Of a stretch of 64,000 nt of DNA, positions 31,348 through 40,130 are shown piece after piece; the first letter of the stretch is position 1; every line of letters begins with the position of its first letter. The translations under genes and the position numbers were made by a program. Source of the stretch: Parahoeflea halophila. Lineage in GTDB: Bacteria; Pseudomonadota; Alphaproteobacteria; Rhizobiales; Rhizobiaceae. The stretch is taken from positions 62,001 to 126,000 of the forward strand of contig NZ_OCPC01000003.1 of NCBI RefSeq assembly GCF_900220985.1, in the 5' to 3' direction. The notes beneath the pieces were generated by a model that saw nothing but the letters and a program-made list of their open reading frames with translations, did not search any database and was not told the origin of the DNA.

Positions 31348-32556
31348 ATGATCCGACACCAGCTTTCCATCTCGCAAGACCCCAGAGAACCCGGCTTCGT
31401 TCAGGATCCCTACAGTTTTTATGCCGACATGCACCGCATCTCACCGGTGTTTTTCTGGGAAGATTACGGGATGTGGTGCGTGGCGGGCTATGATCAGGTC
31501 AATGCGCTGCTCAGAGACCGGCGGCTGGGCCGTGAAAACCGCTGGGGCGCACCGTTGAACCCGGTCGAGGGCCGCGGGCACCTCGCTGACTTCGACCGGC
31601 TTGAAAGCGGCTCACTTCTGGAACGTGAACCGCCGGCCCACACGCGGTTGAGAACGCTGGTCAACCGCGCCTTCGTTTCGCGCTCGGTCGAGCGGCTCAG
31701 ACCCCGCGTTTCGGCACTGGCCAATGAGCTGATCGACGCCCTGCCCGCTGGCGAACCGTTTGATCTGCTGCCGTCCTTCGCCACCCCGATCCCGCTGACG
31801 GTGATCTGCGAATTGCTCGGTGTGCCGGTCCACCGCGCTGACGACCTGCTGTCCTGGTCGCATGCGATGTGCGAGATGTATGTGCCGCAACGCTCACGCG
31901 AGACCGAGGAGCGCGCCAACACTGCCTCGGCCGCGTTTGGTGCCTACCTGACGGCCCACATCGCGGAACACCGGCACACTGGCGCCGATGATTTGTTGTC
32001 GGCGCTGATCGCGGTGCGGGACACCGGCGAGAAGCTTGACGACGACGAGCTGATTTCCACCTGCGTCCTGCTGCTCAACGCCGGTCACGAGGCAACCGTG
32101 CATCAGACCGGCAATGCGGTGAAAACAATCCTTGACCAGGGCGGCGATCCGGGCCGGTTTTTCGTCACACCCGAGGCCACTGCGGCGACTGTCGAAGAGA
32201 CGCTGCGGTATGACGCGCCGCTGCACATGTTTACCCGCTATGCCTATGAGGAGATCGACCTCGGACCGGTGCGGCTCAAGCCCAGCGAGCAGGTGGCGCT
32301 GTTGCTCGGCGCGGCCAATCGCGACCCGGCGGCGTTCGAGGCACCGCACGACTTCCGCCCCGGACGGGCAGACCAGAAGAATGTGAGTTTCGGTGCCGGA
32401 CTGCATTTCTGCATCGGCGCACCGCTGGCACGGCTCGAGCTGCAGGAATCGCTTTCGGTGTTGTTCTCCCGGCGCCCGGCGCTTGCAACCAAAGCCACGC
32501 CACGTTATCGCAACAGCTACCATTTCCACGGGCTCGAAAGCCTGATGGTCGAATGA
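31348..32556 (+). CDS. Cytochrome P450
   Basis: 402 residues, a soluble bacterial class I type. The heme ligand is C355 in FGAGLHFCIGAPLAR, the ExxR pair is EETLRYDAP, and the I-helix is LLLNAGHEATVHQT with E248. The residue after the acid is A249 where most P450s have the oxygen-activating Thr (T250 follows), so proton delivery may differ. No ferredoxin or reductase gene is adjacent; redox partners would be elsewhere. Substrate unknown. I placed the start at ATG 31348 (MIRHQLSISQ). Confidence 0.92.
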   Translation: MIRHQLSISQDPREPGFVQDPYSFYADMHRISPVFFWEDYGMWCVAGYDQVNALLRDRRLGRENRWGAPLNPVEGRGHLADFDRLESGSLLEREPPAHTRLRTLVNRAFVSRSVERLRPRVSALANELIDALPAGEPFDLLPSFATPIPLTVICELLGVPVHRADDLLSWSHAMCEMYVPQRSRETEERANTASAAFGAYLTAHIAEHRHTGADDLLSALIAVRDTGEKLDDDELISTCVLLLNAGHEATVHQTGNAVKTILDQGGDPGRFFVTPEATAATVEETLRYDAPLHMFTRYAYEEIDLGPVRLKPSEQVALLLGAANRDPAAFEAPHDFRPGRADQKNVSFGAGLHFCIGAPLARLELQESLSVLFSRRPALATKATPRYRNSYHFHGLESLMVE

Positions 32557-32636
32557 CCCAGCTTGCCGTCTTGGCCAAGCTGCCGGGTCGAAACCAAGGA
32601 ATGACGCGCGTGATATGCCGCAGTTAGCGTAATTTC

Positions 32637-32659
32637 CTAATGTACTACATTAGATTTTT
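32637..32659 (+). terminator. Terminator of the P450 gene
   Basis: CTAATG and CATTAG around a TACTA loop, followed by ATTTTTAT. It overlaps the stop codon of the convergent cupin gene by a few bases. Confidence 0.55.
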
Positions 32660-32994
32660 ATAACATAATCTTTGCGAGTTGTTTCAAGCACTTCCCAAGA
32701 TCCTTTAAAGCCCGGTCTGAGGATGAAACTGTCACCAGCCTTGACTGTCACAGCCTCGCCGCCATCCTCGGAGATCACCGATACGCCTTCGAGAATACGG
32801 CAGTATTCCCACTCGTCATAGGAAATCACCCATTTGCCGGGCGTCGACTGCCAGATGCCGCAATAGAGCCCGTCGCGCTCTTCAAGGTTCCAGGTGCTGT
32901 GTACCGGATCACCCGCGAGAACCTTGTCTGGCCCGGGCCTTGAAACTTCAGGTTCGACGGAGGTGGTAACGGACAGAAATAGATCTTTGCTCAT
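32650..32994 (-). CDS. Cupin domain protein (DUF861-like)
   Basis: 114 residues forming one cupin barrel: GIWQSTPGKWVISYDEWEYC, an ILEG strand, and VKAGDSFILRPGFKGSWEV, as in the ureidoglycine aminohydrolase-type (DUF861) cupins. The classic HxH metal motif is absent here. Function unknown. The start is ATG 32994 (MSKDLFLSV); the frame continues upstream to 33246 but without family similarity. It converges with the P450 gene and follows the yihY-like gene on the same strand. Confidence 0.82.
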   Translation of the reverse strand: MSKDLFLSVTTSVEPEVSRPGPDKVLAGDPVHSTWNLEERDGLYCGIWQSTPGKWVISYDEWEYCRILEGVSVISEDGGEAVTVKAGDSFILRPGFKGSWEVLETTRKDYVIKI

Positions 32995-33088
32995 GTGAAA
33001 TTGCCTTACCGCCATGTGAAGACAACGTGCAGCAGGGGCCGCATCAAAGCAAGGCAGTCGCGCCGCCTCACCCTTGACATACTGCTGG

Positions 33089-34210
33089 CTAGCGCCTCTC
33101 CCGGAGGAGCGAAGCAACGATGAACCCGACAAAGGCCCCGGCAGCAAAACCGGCCGGCGGCCGGTCATCGAGCTGCGGCGGGACTGTGTCCTGACGCTCA
33201 GTATCTGCACCGCGAGCATCATCAGCGGAGCTCCATGGGACGGCATCAGCCTTCACTGCGCCGCGCTGCCCCATCGGCTGCCTCTCACCGACCGTTGTGT
33301 CCCGGATCGTATGATGCTCGATTTCTGCGTTCACCTCGGCGCCGATCAGAACGACCGAAATCATCAGCCACAGCCACATCATGAAGCCGATAATGGCTCC
33401 CAAGGACCCATAGGTTTCATCGAACTTGGCGAAATTGCTGACGTAGATGGTAAAGGCCAGCGAAACCACCAGAATCAAGACAGCAGCCGCGATAGCGCCT
33501 ATCCAAAGCCATCCCCACCTGGCGCTACTGCGACTTGGACCATAACGGTACAGCAGCGTAAGCCCACTGATGATAATGGCGAACATCACTGCAAAACTGA
33601 CGCCCTGGACAAGCCACTCGGTCGATTCCGCCGCAGGAATGTAGCTGAATACGACGGGAAGCACGATGACGGTCCCAGCGAGAACGAGGATCGTGGCAAC
33701 GGCGGCGATGGTGAACACGAGAGTTGTCAGTGTCAGCCTGACAAATCCGCGCTTCTCGCTTTCGTCGTAGACCACGTTGAGAGACTGAAAAATCGACTTC
33801 ATGCCCGCATTGGCGCTCCACAGCGACAGGCCGACTGAGACGATCAGAGTGAGCCCCAAAGTTGTGTTATCCTTCGAGGTCAAGCGGATCAGCTGATCCT
33901 CGATAATACCCAGCATGGCTTGAGGTACGATGTTCGAAAACGCTGCGATGTGATTGGTGAGCGAAGTCGGATCGGAGAAGAGCCCGTAAATGGACACGAC
34001 AGCACTGATGAAAGGCACCATGGCCAACAGCATGTAGAAGGTTGCACCACCAGCGACGAGCAGCAGATTGTCGGCGGAAATCTCGTTGGCAACCCGTTTG
34101 AGAATGTCGAACCATCCGCGAGCCGGGATCGCAAGCGGCGACCGGGCGGCCCGTCCGCGGCCAGAACCGGTTTCGAATGCGTCGTGCCCGGTTTCGGTGT
34201 TTGATGACAA
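33089..34210 (-). CDS. YihY/BrkB family inner-membrane protein
   Basis: 373 residues with six hydrophobic segments in the YihY pattern: AGGATFYMLLAMVPFISAVV near residue 53, GLSLWSANAGMKSIFQSLNVVY near 130, and the final WLWLMISVVLIGAEVNAE near 285. A polar ~65-residue C-terminal region is followed by one short hydrophobic patch (GFAAGAFVGFIVASLL), unusual for the family. The old name RNase BN is wrong for this family; function unknown, perhaps transport. The start is TTG at 34210 with AGGGCGAG before it. Confidence 0.88.
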   Translation of the reverse strand: MSSNTETGHDAFETGSGRGRAARSPLAIPARGWFDILKRVANEISADNLLLVAGGATFYMLLAMVPFISAVVSIYGLFSDPTSLTNHIAAFSNIVPQAMLGIIEDQLIRLTSKDNTTLGLTLIVSVGLSLWSANAGMKSIFQSLNVVYDESEKRGFVRLTLTTLVFTIAAVATILVLAGTVIVLPVVFSYIPAAESTEWLVQGVSFAVMFAIIISGLTLLYRYGPSRSSARWGWLWIGAIAAAVLILVVSLAFTIYVSNFAKFDETYGSLGAIIGFMMWLWLMISVVLIGAEVNAEIEHHTIRDTTVGERQPMGQRGAVKADAVPWSSADDARGADTERQDTVPPQLDDRPPAGFAAGAFVGFIVASLLRERR

Positions 34211-34378
34211 ATTCTCGCCCTTTCGCTGTGTGGTTCGGTTCGGTCTGGTCCTTACCTAACGTTCAAGGGGCCAAATTGATCCCTTAGCGCTGCCCAAAAA
34301 ATCGACACCATCCTGGCAGCAGCAAACAACGCGAGCGGCGGCCCGGCACAGCGCCGGACCGTCGCGATGACGCCAGAC

Positions 34379-35662
34379 CTAGGCTTTGGCGAGTGCCTGA
34401 TCGAGGTCGGCAATGATGTCCTTGACGTCCTCGATGCCGATCGAAAGACGCACCACGTCCGGACCTGCCCCGGCCGCGATCTGCTGCTCCGGTGTGAGCT
34501 GACGGTGGGTGGTGGAGGCCGGGTGGATGACCAGCGAGCGGGTGTCGCCGATATTGGCCAGGTGCGAGAACATCTCCAGGGCTTCAACGAATTTGACACC
34601 CGCGTCGTAGCCCCCCTTGAGGCCGAAGGTGAAGACCGCGCCGGCACCCTTGGGCGAATAGCGCTGCTGCAGTGCGTGGTTTTCATGATCCGGCAGGCCG
34701 GCATAATGCACCCAGTCGACCTTGTCGTGCTTGGTCAGCCATTCGGCAACCGCGAGCGCGTTGTCGCAGTGGCGCTGCATGCGCAGCCCAAGCGTTTCCG
34801 CACCAGTTACGATCTGGAACGCGTTGAATGGCGAAATGGCGGGTCCCAGGTCGCGCAGGCCAAGCACGCGGCAGGCAATGGCGAAGGCGAAATTGCCGAA
34901 GCTCTCGTGCAGAACGATGTCGCCATATTCCGAACGCGGCTCGGACAGGGCCGGATACTTGCCTGATTTCGACCAGTCAAAGGATCCGCCATCGACAATG
35001 ATGCCACCCATGGAATTGCCATGACCACCAATGAACTTGGTCAGAGAATGCAGCACGATGTCGGCGCCGTGGTCGATCGGCCGGATCAGGTAGGGAGAGG
35101 CCATGGTGTTGTCGACGATCAGCGGCAGGCCGTGCTTGCGCGCCACTTCGGCAATCGCGTTGATGTCAACGAAGGTACCGCCGGGATTGGCCAGGCTTTC
35201 GACGAAGATTGCCTTGGTGCGGTCATCGATCTGGCTTTCGATGCTGTCCATGTCTGCAGGGTCGGCCCAGCGCACATGCCAGTCGAAGGACTGAAAGGCC
35301 TTGCCGAACTGGTTGATGGAGCCGCCATAGAGGCGGTTAGCGGCCACGAAGTTGTCGCCCGGGTTCATGATGGTGTGGAAGACGATCATCTGTGCGGCAT
35401 GGCCCGAAGCCACGGCCAGGGCCGCAGTGCCGCCTTCAAGTGCTGCGACGCGCTCTTCGAGCACAGCCTGGGTCGGGTTCATGATGCGGGTATAGATGTT
35501 GCCGAAGGCCTTCAGCCCGAACAGTGAGGCCGCATGATCTGCATCGTCGAAGACAAAGGCGGTGGTCTGGTAGATCGGTGTGGCGCGCGCGCCGGTGGCC
35601 GGATCCGGCTGCGCTCCCGCATGAACAGCTAGCGTATCAAAACCTGGTTGAGTGCTCGACAT
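34379..35662 (-). CDS. metY: O-acetylhomoserine sulfhydrylase / aminocarboxypropyltransferase
   Basis: 427 residues, a Cys/Met metabolism PLP enzyme of the long MetY type. It makes homocysteine (or methionine with methanethiol) from O-acetylhomoserine. It has YTRIMNPTQAVLEERVAALEGG near the N-terminus and the PLP lysine in HSLTKFIGGHGNSMGG near residue 210. GGGGAGAAG gives a strong ribosome binding site at the ATG. I looked for a SAM-II riboswitch upstream, which is common for this gene in rhizobia, and could not recognise one. Confidence 0.94.
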   Translation of the reverse strand: MSSTQPGFDTLAVHAGAQPDPATGARATPIYQTTAFVFDDADHAASLFGLKAFGNIYTRIMNPTQAVLEERVAALEGGTAALAVASGHAAQMIVFHTIMNPGDNFVAANRLYGGSINQFGKAFQSFDWHVRWADPADMDSIESQIDDRTKAIFVESLANPGGTFVDINAIAEVARKHGLPLIVDNTMASPYLIRPIDHGADIVLHSLTKFIGGHGNSMGGIIVDGGSFDWSKSGKYPALSEPRSEYGDIVLHESFGNFAFAIACRVLGLRDLGPAISPFNAFQIVTGAETLGLRMQRHCDNALAVAEWLTKHDKVDWVHYAGLPDHENHALQQRYSPKGAGAVFTFGLKGGYDAGVKFVEALEMFSHLANIGDTRSLVIHPASTTHRQLTPEQQIAAGAGPDVVRLSIGIEDVKDIIADLDQALAKA

Positions 35663-35910
35663 GGACTTCTCCCCTTGTGCCCGAGAACAATATGAAAGCG
35701 GTTATCCCGCATGTCTGCGCCACGGTCAAAGAAGATTTTTGCGTGAACAAAGAGGCGTGCGCGTCTTGCGCGACGACAAGGACTGCGCCGAGGAAATAAT
35801 ATTCCACCGCACTTGCCGCTTGCAGGCATTGAATCTGCTGAAACCCAGCTCCCGATGCTTCCGTAAATTGATCACATATGCCGGAGCCGGCAAAGCCCGT
35901 TCGTCATTCG

Positions 35911-36384
35911 CTAACCAACGGACTCCTCGCAATCGGGCATGCGAGAGAGCAGCCAGTCACGCGATGGGCGGACCTGTTCGGGAAGGTCCCGGAGAACATC
36001 ATCGACAACCTCGGCCGACACCACGCTCACCTCACAGCCATAGGTCTCGAGATCGCCGTCCGGATTGTGTTCCTTCCATTCGAGGAAATCCTGGCGCTCA
36101 AAGGCAACAGCGGCGGCGATGCCGGCCACCGGCACCACGACAAGGGCTCGCCGCAACCGTGCCTTGGCCTTGGTTCTGAGCACGGCTGCGGCGATGGCCT
36201 TTCGATTGGCAATCGCGGCAGCTGCAGCGCTGGCGGTCATGGTGGTTACCTGCGCGGTCAGCGTTACCGCCCAGACACCAAGGCTGACCGCCGTAGTCGC
36301 CAGCGAAACGCACATGACCAGGAGAAAGGCGGTAGTGCGGAAGTAAGCACAGATGCGCATGATGACTGTAGCCCTGTATTCCAA
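35911..36384 (-). CDS. Small membrane protein of unknown function
   Basis: 157 residues. Two hydrophobic segments (about 12-45 and 80-95) flank an Ala-rich basic stretch with AAVLRTKAKARLRRA, followed by an acidic soluble tail (EHNPDGDLETYGCEV, and a closing PDCEESVG). I do not recognise the family. The TTG at 36384 has GGGAGGG 6 bases before it; an ATG at 36360 is the alternative. It stands alone between metY and the CoA-binding gene. Confidence 0.65.
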   Translation of the reverse strand: MEYRATVIMRICAYFRTTAFLLVMCVSLATTAVSLGVWAVTLTAQVTTMTASAAAAAIANRKAIAAAVLRTKAKARLRRALVVVPVAGIAAAVAFERQDFLEWKEHNPDGDLETYGCEVSVVSAEVVDDVLRDLPEQVRPSRDWLLSRMPDCEESVG

Positions 36385-36547
36385 GGAAGGCCCTCCCGTG
36401 GCTCAAGGCGGCAGGAAGCGCTAAACCGGGCATCTTGCAAGGCAATGAAACGGAAGTATGGCGAAGCGCCTCTTGACAACCGCGACGTAAAGCGGTGCTT
36501 CATCATCGCAAGCGGGTCAACCGGCACTTATGGGGAACCTGACTGCG

Positions 36548-37087
36548 TCAGGGTTTGCCGCCTTCCGGCTTTACCCGTAACCCATAGCTCTGAAATCCGG
36601 TTCGCATCACCGGTTTGCGCGATGACAGAATGCCTGAATTGACGCCGTTCCAGCCGATTTCACCGGACAGCCTGCCATATTCGATCTTCGGGCAACGGTT
36701 CATCACCACCTTGATGCCGGCGGCTTCCGCGCGGGAGGCGGCTTCATCATGGCGCACGGTGAGCTGTGTCCAGATCACCTTCGGCAGCGGATCGAGCGCG
36801 AGAACGTCCTCGACGATGCCGGGCACCGCATCGGAGGCACGAAAGATGTCAACCATGTCGATCGCCTCCGGGACATCGGAGAGACTGGCGTAGGTCATCT
36901 GGCCGAGGATCTCACGGCCCGCCTGGCCGGGATTGACCGGAATGACCCGGTAGCCCTTGTCGAGCAGGTACTTCATCACGAAAAAGCTTGGCCGCACATC
37001 ATTGGCCGAGGCACCGACCACCGCAACGCTTTTCACCGAGTGCAGGATGCCCGATATATAGGCGTTGTCGTAGCTGTCATGGTTCAT
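36548..37087 (-). CDS. CoA-binding domain protein (YccU-like)
   Basis: 179 residues with a CoA-binding Rossmann fold: VKSVAVVGASANDVRPSFFV, GYRVIPVNPGQAG, and MNRCPKIEYGRL at the end of the domain. Such stand-alone proteins resemble the N-terminal part of acyl-CoA synthetases but lack the ATP-grasp; function unknown. The start is ATG 37087 (MNHDSYDNAY). It is divergent from the secreted-protein gene. Confidence 0.9.
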   Translation of the reverse strand: MNHDSYDNAYISGILHSVKSVAVVGASANDVRPSFFVMKYLLDKGYRVIPVNPGQAGREILGQMTYASLSDVPEAIDMVDIFRASDAVPGIVEDVLALDPLPKVIWTQLTVRHDEAASRAEAAGIKVVMNRCPKIEYGRLSGEIGWNGVNSGILSSRKPVMRTGFQSYGLRVKPEGGKP

Positions 37088-37223
37088 GGTCGGGTTCCGG
37101 TTTGGATCTGCAGGTTGTGGCAATGGCGTCAGGCACCGTCAAGCACCTGATTGATGACTTTCCTCCCGATCAGCGCCACAATTGTCAAGGATGATGGGAT
37201 CGAAAGGTTCGATGGAGCTCGCC

Positions 37224-37613
37224 ATGACAAAGACATCAACTTCCCTTCTCAAAAAGTTTCCCGCCGCTACGTTGCTGCCCGCCACGCTGATTGCGGCTTT
37301 CGTTGCAACCGCCAGCCCTGCCGGCGCGATCTCCCGCGTGGAGACCACGCAGCATGATTGCAGCGCCATTCGCGGCACCCTCATCCGCGAAGGAGCGGCA
37401 ATCCTGAGATACAAGTCGAAGCGCGGCCTTCCGCTTCATGACCGCTATGTCAGCTCGTCACTGCTGTGCGAAAGCCCCTCGGTTGGCGCCTGGGCACGGG
37501 TGCCGGCGCGCGACACCAAATCCTGCAGGGTGATACGCTGCGATCCGCATGGCGCAGACGATGACAACGGTTTGCTGGATTTCAGACCGCTGCTGCAGAT
37601 CAGGGCACCGTGA
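37224..37613 (+). CDS. Secreted four-cysteine protein of unknown function
   Basis: 129 residues. A long signal peptide ends ASPAGA^IS at about residue 35. The mature part has HDCSAIRGTLIREGAAILRY, a conserved-looking core with HDRYVSSSLLC, then CRVIRC; four Cys may form two disulfides in the periplasm. I recall similar GAAILRY...LYDRYV proteins across Rhizobiales, all uncharacterised. GATGGAGC precedes the ATG. Confidence 0.75.
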   Translation: MTKTSTSLLKKFPAATLLPATLIAAFVATASPAGAISRVETTQHDCSAIRGTLIREGAAILRYKSKRGLPLHDRYVSSSLLCESPSVGAWARVPARDTKSCRVIRCDPHGADDDNGLLDFRPLLQIRAP

Positions 37614-37694
37614 GGCAAGGCTGCTACAGCGCCACGCATCCAATCGAATGCGTAGAGGTCACTGTAACACCTTGAAATGATGCATATACGTTAT

Positions 37695-37718
37695 CGTTCA
37701 AATGAATTCGTTTGAACG
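37695..37718. repeat. 24-bp near-perfect palindrome in a convergent gap
   Basis: Arms CGTTCAAA and TTTGAACG are fully complementary; the centre is GAATTC with one mismatched pair. It lies between the stops of the secreted-protein gene and the VOC gene. ATGCAT occurs on both sides. It may be a bidirectional terminator stem or a protein-binding site. Confidence 0.5.
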
Positions 37719-37727
37719 CGACATGCA

Positions 37728-38162
37728 TTATTCGGGCAAGGTCATATGGCCCTGCCCGTCCAGTTCCATGAACGGGTTGTAGGCCAGTTCCCACAAATGG
37801 CCGTCCGGATCAGCAAAATATCCGGAATAGCCGCCCCAGAACACCTCATGCGGCTTATTCACCGGCTCGGCCCCGCACTCCACAGCGAAAGTCCAGGCTG
37901 CATCGACCTCTTCGCGGGAGGACAGATTGTGAGCGAGCGCAACCCCCTCAAACGCCTGCGGTGAGGTCGGCTCCCGGCCGGCGTCGGCGGCGAGCGCATC
38001 GCGCCCGAAAAGTCCCAGCACGGTACCGTTTGTGTGAAAGAAGGTGACGCTTTCGTTGGAGGCGGAAGAGCGTTTGAAACCGAGCCGCTGATAGAACGCG
38101 GTTGCGACAGCCACGTCGGCAACTCCAAGCGTGATCATGCTGATACGCGGTTCAAGACTCAC
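37728..38162 (-). CDS. VOC (glyoxalase-fold) protein under LexA control
   Basis: 144 residues, two βαβββ modules: ISMITLGVADVAVATAFYQR at the N-terminus and FWGGYSGYFADPDGHLWEL at the end, where D/E residues could bind metal. The group is often labelled glyoxalase or bleomycin-resistance protein; the substrate is unknown. The start is GTG 38162 with GGGGAGG before it. A perfect LexA box and a TTGACG -35 lie 55-80 bases upstream, so it should be induced by DNA damage. That fits a detoxifying or damage-binding protein. Confidence 0.9.
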   Translation of the reverse strand: MSLEPRISMITLGVADVAVATAFYQRLGFKRSSASNESVTFFHTNGTVLGLFGRDALAADAGREPTSPQAFEGVALAHNLSSREEVDAAWTFAVECGAEPVNKPHEVFWGGYSGYFADPDGHLWELAYNPFMELDGQGHMTLPE

Positions 38163-38216
38163 TTTGCGCCTCCCCGGCTGCCACCTCATGGCCCCGATTT
38201 ACACCTAGAAACAAAA

Positions 38217-38231
38217 GAACATAAAGGGAAC
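38217..38231. promoter_or_regulatory. LexA box of the VOC gene
   Basis: GAAC-ATAAAGG-GAAC is an exact GAAC-N7-GAAC site. On the minus strand it follows a TTGACG -35 (38236-38241) and so overlaps the promoter spacer, as at the 28-aa gene. Confidence 0.87.
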
Positions 38232-38268
38232 ATTGCGTCAACTCCCGACCGTCGCCAAACAGATTGTC

Positions 38269-39093
38269 CTATTCACCGGTCCATTCCGGGGTGCGCTTGG
38301 CGATGAAGGCGTTCATGCCCTCTTCCGCATCCCGCGCCAGCATGTTCTCGACCATGACACTGGCGGTGTATTCATAGGCATCATCCAGCGGCATTTCCGC
38401 CTGGCGGTAAAACGCTTCCTTGCCGATCTTCACGGTCAACGGTGACTTGGAGGCAATCACATCGGCATATTTCATCACCACCTGGCCCAGATACTGGCGC
38501 GGCATGATGCGGTTGATGAGGCCGAACTCCCGCGCGGTAGAGGCGTCGATGGTTTCGCCGGTCAGCAGCATTTCCATCGCCTGCTTGCGTTGAACGTTGC
38601 GGCTCAGCGCCACCATCGGGGTGGAACAGAACAGGCCGATATTGACACCCGGCGTACAGAAAGTGGACGTATCGGTACAAAACGCCAGGTCGCAGGAGGC
38701 GACCAACTGACAGCCGGCGGCGGTGGCCAAGCCATCGACCTCGGCCAGCACCGGGACCGGAAGATGAACGATGGTCTGCATCAGCTCGGAGCAAAGCTTC
38801 ATGGTGCGGGCGAAAAACGCCCTGCCCCGGTCCTCGTCAGCGCGATGCAACGTCAGTTCCTTGAGATCATGGCCGGCGGAAAACAGCTGCCCGGGTGTCG
38901 CCGACGCGATGATCACCGCCCGGATCGAGTTGTCTTCGCGGGCAGCATCCAGTTCGGCCTTCAGGGTTTCCATCATGGCAATCGACAACACGTTGGCAGG
39001 CGGATTGTTCATCTCCAGCCGCAGCACAGGACCAAGCTTTTCCACCTTCACCAGACCGGCGGTCGCCTCCGGCTTCAATTCGACGACGTTCAT
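38269..39093 (-). CDS. Enoyl-CoA hydratase/isomerase family protein (ECHDC3-like)
   Basis: 274 residues, crotonase fold: oxyanion loops in FSAGHDLKELT and ATAAGCQLVASCDLAFC, then FCTPGVNIGLFCSTPM, typical of the ECHDC3 group. The Glu that sits in the PE-type motif of hydratases is replaced by Gly in TPGVNIG, so hydratase activity is doubtful. The start is ATG 39093 with AAGGAATTG; the frame from 39138 is too long. It is divergent from the second crotonase gene. Confidence 0.9.
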   Translation of the reverse strand: MNVVELKPEATAGLVKVEKLGPVLRLEMNNPPANVLSIAMMETLKAELDAAREDNSIRAVIIASATPGQLFSAGHDLKELTLHRADEDRGRAFFARTMKLCSELMQTIVHLPVPVLAEVDGLATAAGCQLVASCDLAFCTDTSTFCTPGVNIGLFCSTPMVALSRNVQRKQAMEMLLTGETIDASTAREFGLINRIMPRQYLGQVVMKYADVIASKSPLTVKIGKEAFYRQAEMPLDDAYEYTASVMVENMLARDAEEGMNAFIAKRTPEWTGE

Positions 39094-39229
39094 CAGCAAT
39101 TCCTTTCCTATCGTGCCCCAGTCTACCGCGGTCGGCATCTGGCGGAAACCCCGCGACGACGTTGACCGGGCAGTTCATTTCCGCAAATTTGGGTACATGC
39201 AGCGAATCTGCCGGGAGGGCAAATAACCA

Positions 39230-40093
39230 GTGTCTAAAGTACTTTACCAACGCGATGGCCGCATCGCCAGGATAACGCTGAACCGCCCGGAGGTCCTCAA
39301 CGCGATTGACGACGACGTTCCCCGCGAGCTCGAGGAAGCCGTCCTGCGGGCCAATGAGGAACCGGGGGTCCACGTAATCGTGCTCTCGGGCGCCGGGCGA
39401 GCTTTTTGCGCCGGCTACGATCTGACCTATTACGCCGAGGCGTCGGGCGGCAAAGGCAATTCGGTTACCCAGTCGATGCCCTGGGACCCGATGAAGGACT
39501 ATGCCTTCATGATGCGCAACACCGAGCGGTTCATGAGCCTGTGGCGCTCGCACAAACCCGTGGTCGCAAAGGTTCACGGCTTCGCAGTGGCCGGCGGATC
39601 CGACATTGCGCTCTGCGCCGACCTGGTGGTGATGGCCGAAGACGCCGAGATCGGCTACATGCCGACGCGGGTCTGGGGCTGCCCGACGACGGCGATGTGG
39701 GTCTACCGGCTCGGCGCCGAAAAGGCCAAGCGAATGCTGTTTACCGGAGACAAGATCGATGGCCGCGAGGCCGAACAGATCGGACTGGTCCACAAGGCAG
39801 TTCCGCCCGAAGAGCTGGACGCGGAAACCGAGCGGTTGGCCGAGCGGATGGCAACGGTGCCGGTCAACCAGCTGATGATGCAGAAACTGGTGATCAACCA
39901 GGCCATCGAGGCAATGGGGCTTAAACAGACACAGATGTTTGCCACGGTTTTCGACGGGATCACACGGCACTCCCCCGAAGGCCTGAATTTCAAGCACCGG
40001 GCGGAAACCGAGGGCTGGAAAAAGGCCGTCAAGGAGCGGGATACGGGCACCTATGACTGGACCGAAGACCGGCCGATCAACCCGCGTGGATGA
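39230..40093 (+). CDS. Crotonase-fold enoyl-CoA hydratase/isomerase
   Basis: 287 residues. Oxyanion-hole regions are in GAGRAFCAGYDLTYYAE and KVHGFAVAGGSDIALCAD. The usual PE is PTRVWG here, so the reaction may not be a simple hydration. It starts with GTG at 39230, with GGGAGGG 12 bases before. It is followed by a hotdog thioesterase 37 bases on, which suggests a small acyl-CoA degradation unit of unknown substrate. Confidence 0.9.
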   Translation: MSKVLYQRDGRIARITLNRPEVLNAIDDDVPRELEEAVLRANEEPGVHVIVLSGAGRAFCAGYDLTYYAEASGGKGNSVTQSMPWDPMKDYAFMMRNTERFMSLWRSHKPVVAKVHGFAVAGGSDIALCADLVVMAEDAEIGYMPTRVWGCPTTAMWVYRLGAEKAKRMLFTGDKIDGREAEQIGLVHKAVPPEELDAETERLAERMATVPVNQLMMQKLVINQAIEAMGLKQTQMFATVFDGITRHSPEGLNFKHRAETEGWKKAVKERDTGTYDWTEDRPINPRG

Positions 40094-40130
40094 TCGGCAG
40101 ACCGCGCGCCCGGACAACAGGATATCAATC

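Noticed and set aside
35692-35799. Short Cys-containing plus-strand frame next to metY
   Set aside because: No ribosome binding site and it lies in the metY leader.
35663-35830. Search for a SAM-II riboswitch before metY
   Set aside because: I could not align the leader to the SAM-II core; only an AT palindrome (GGAATATTATTTCC) is visible.
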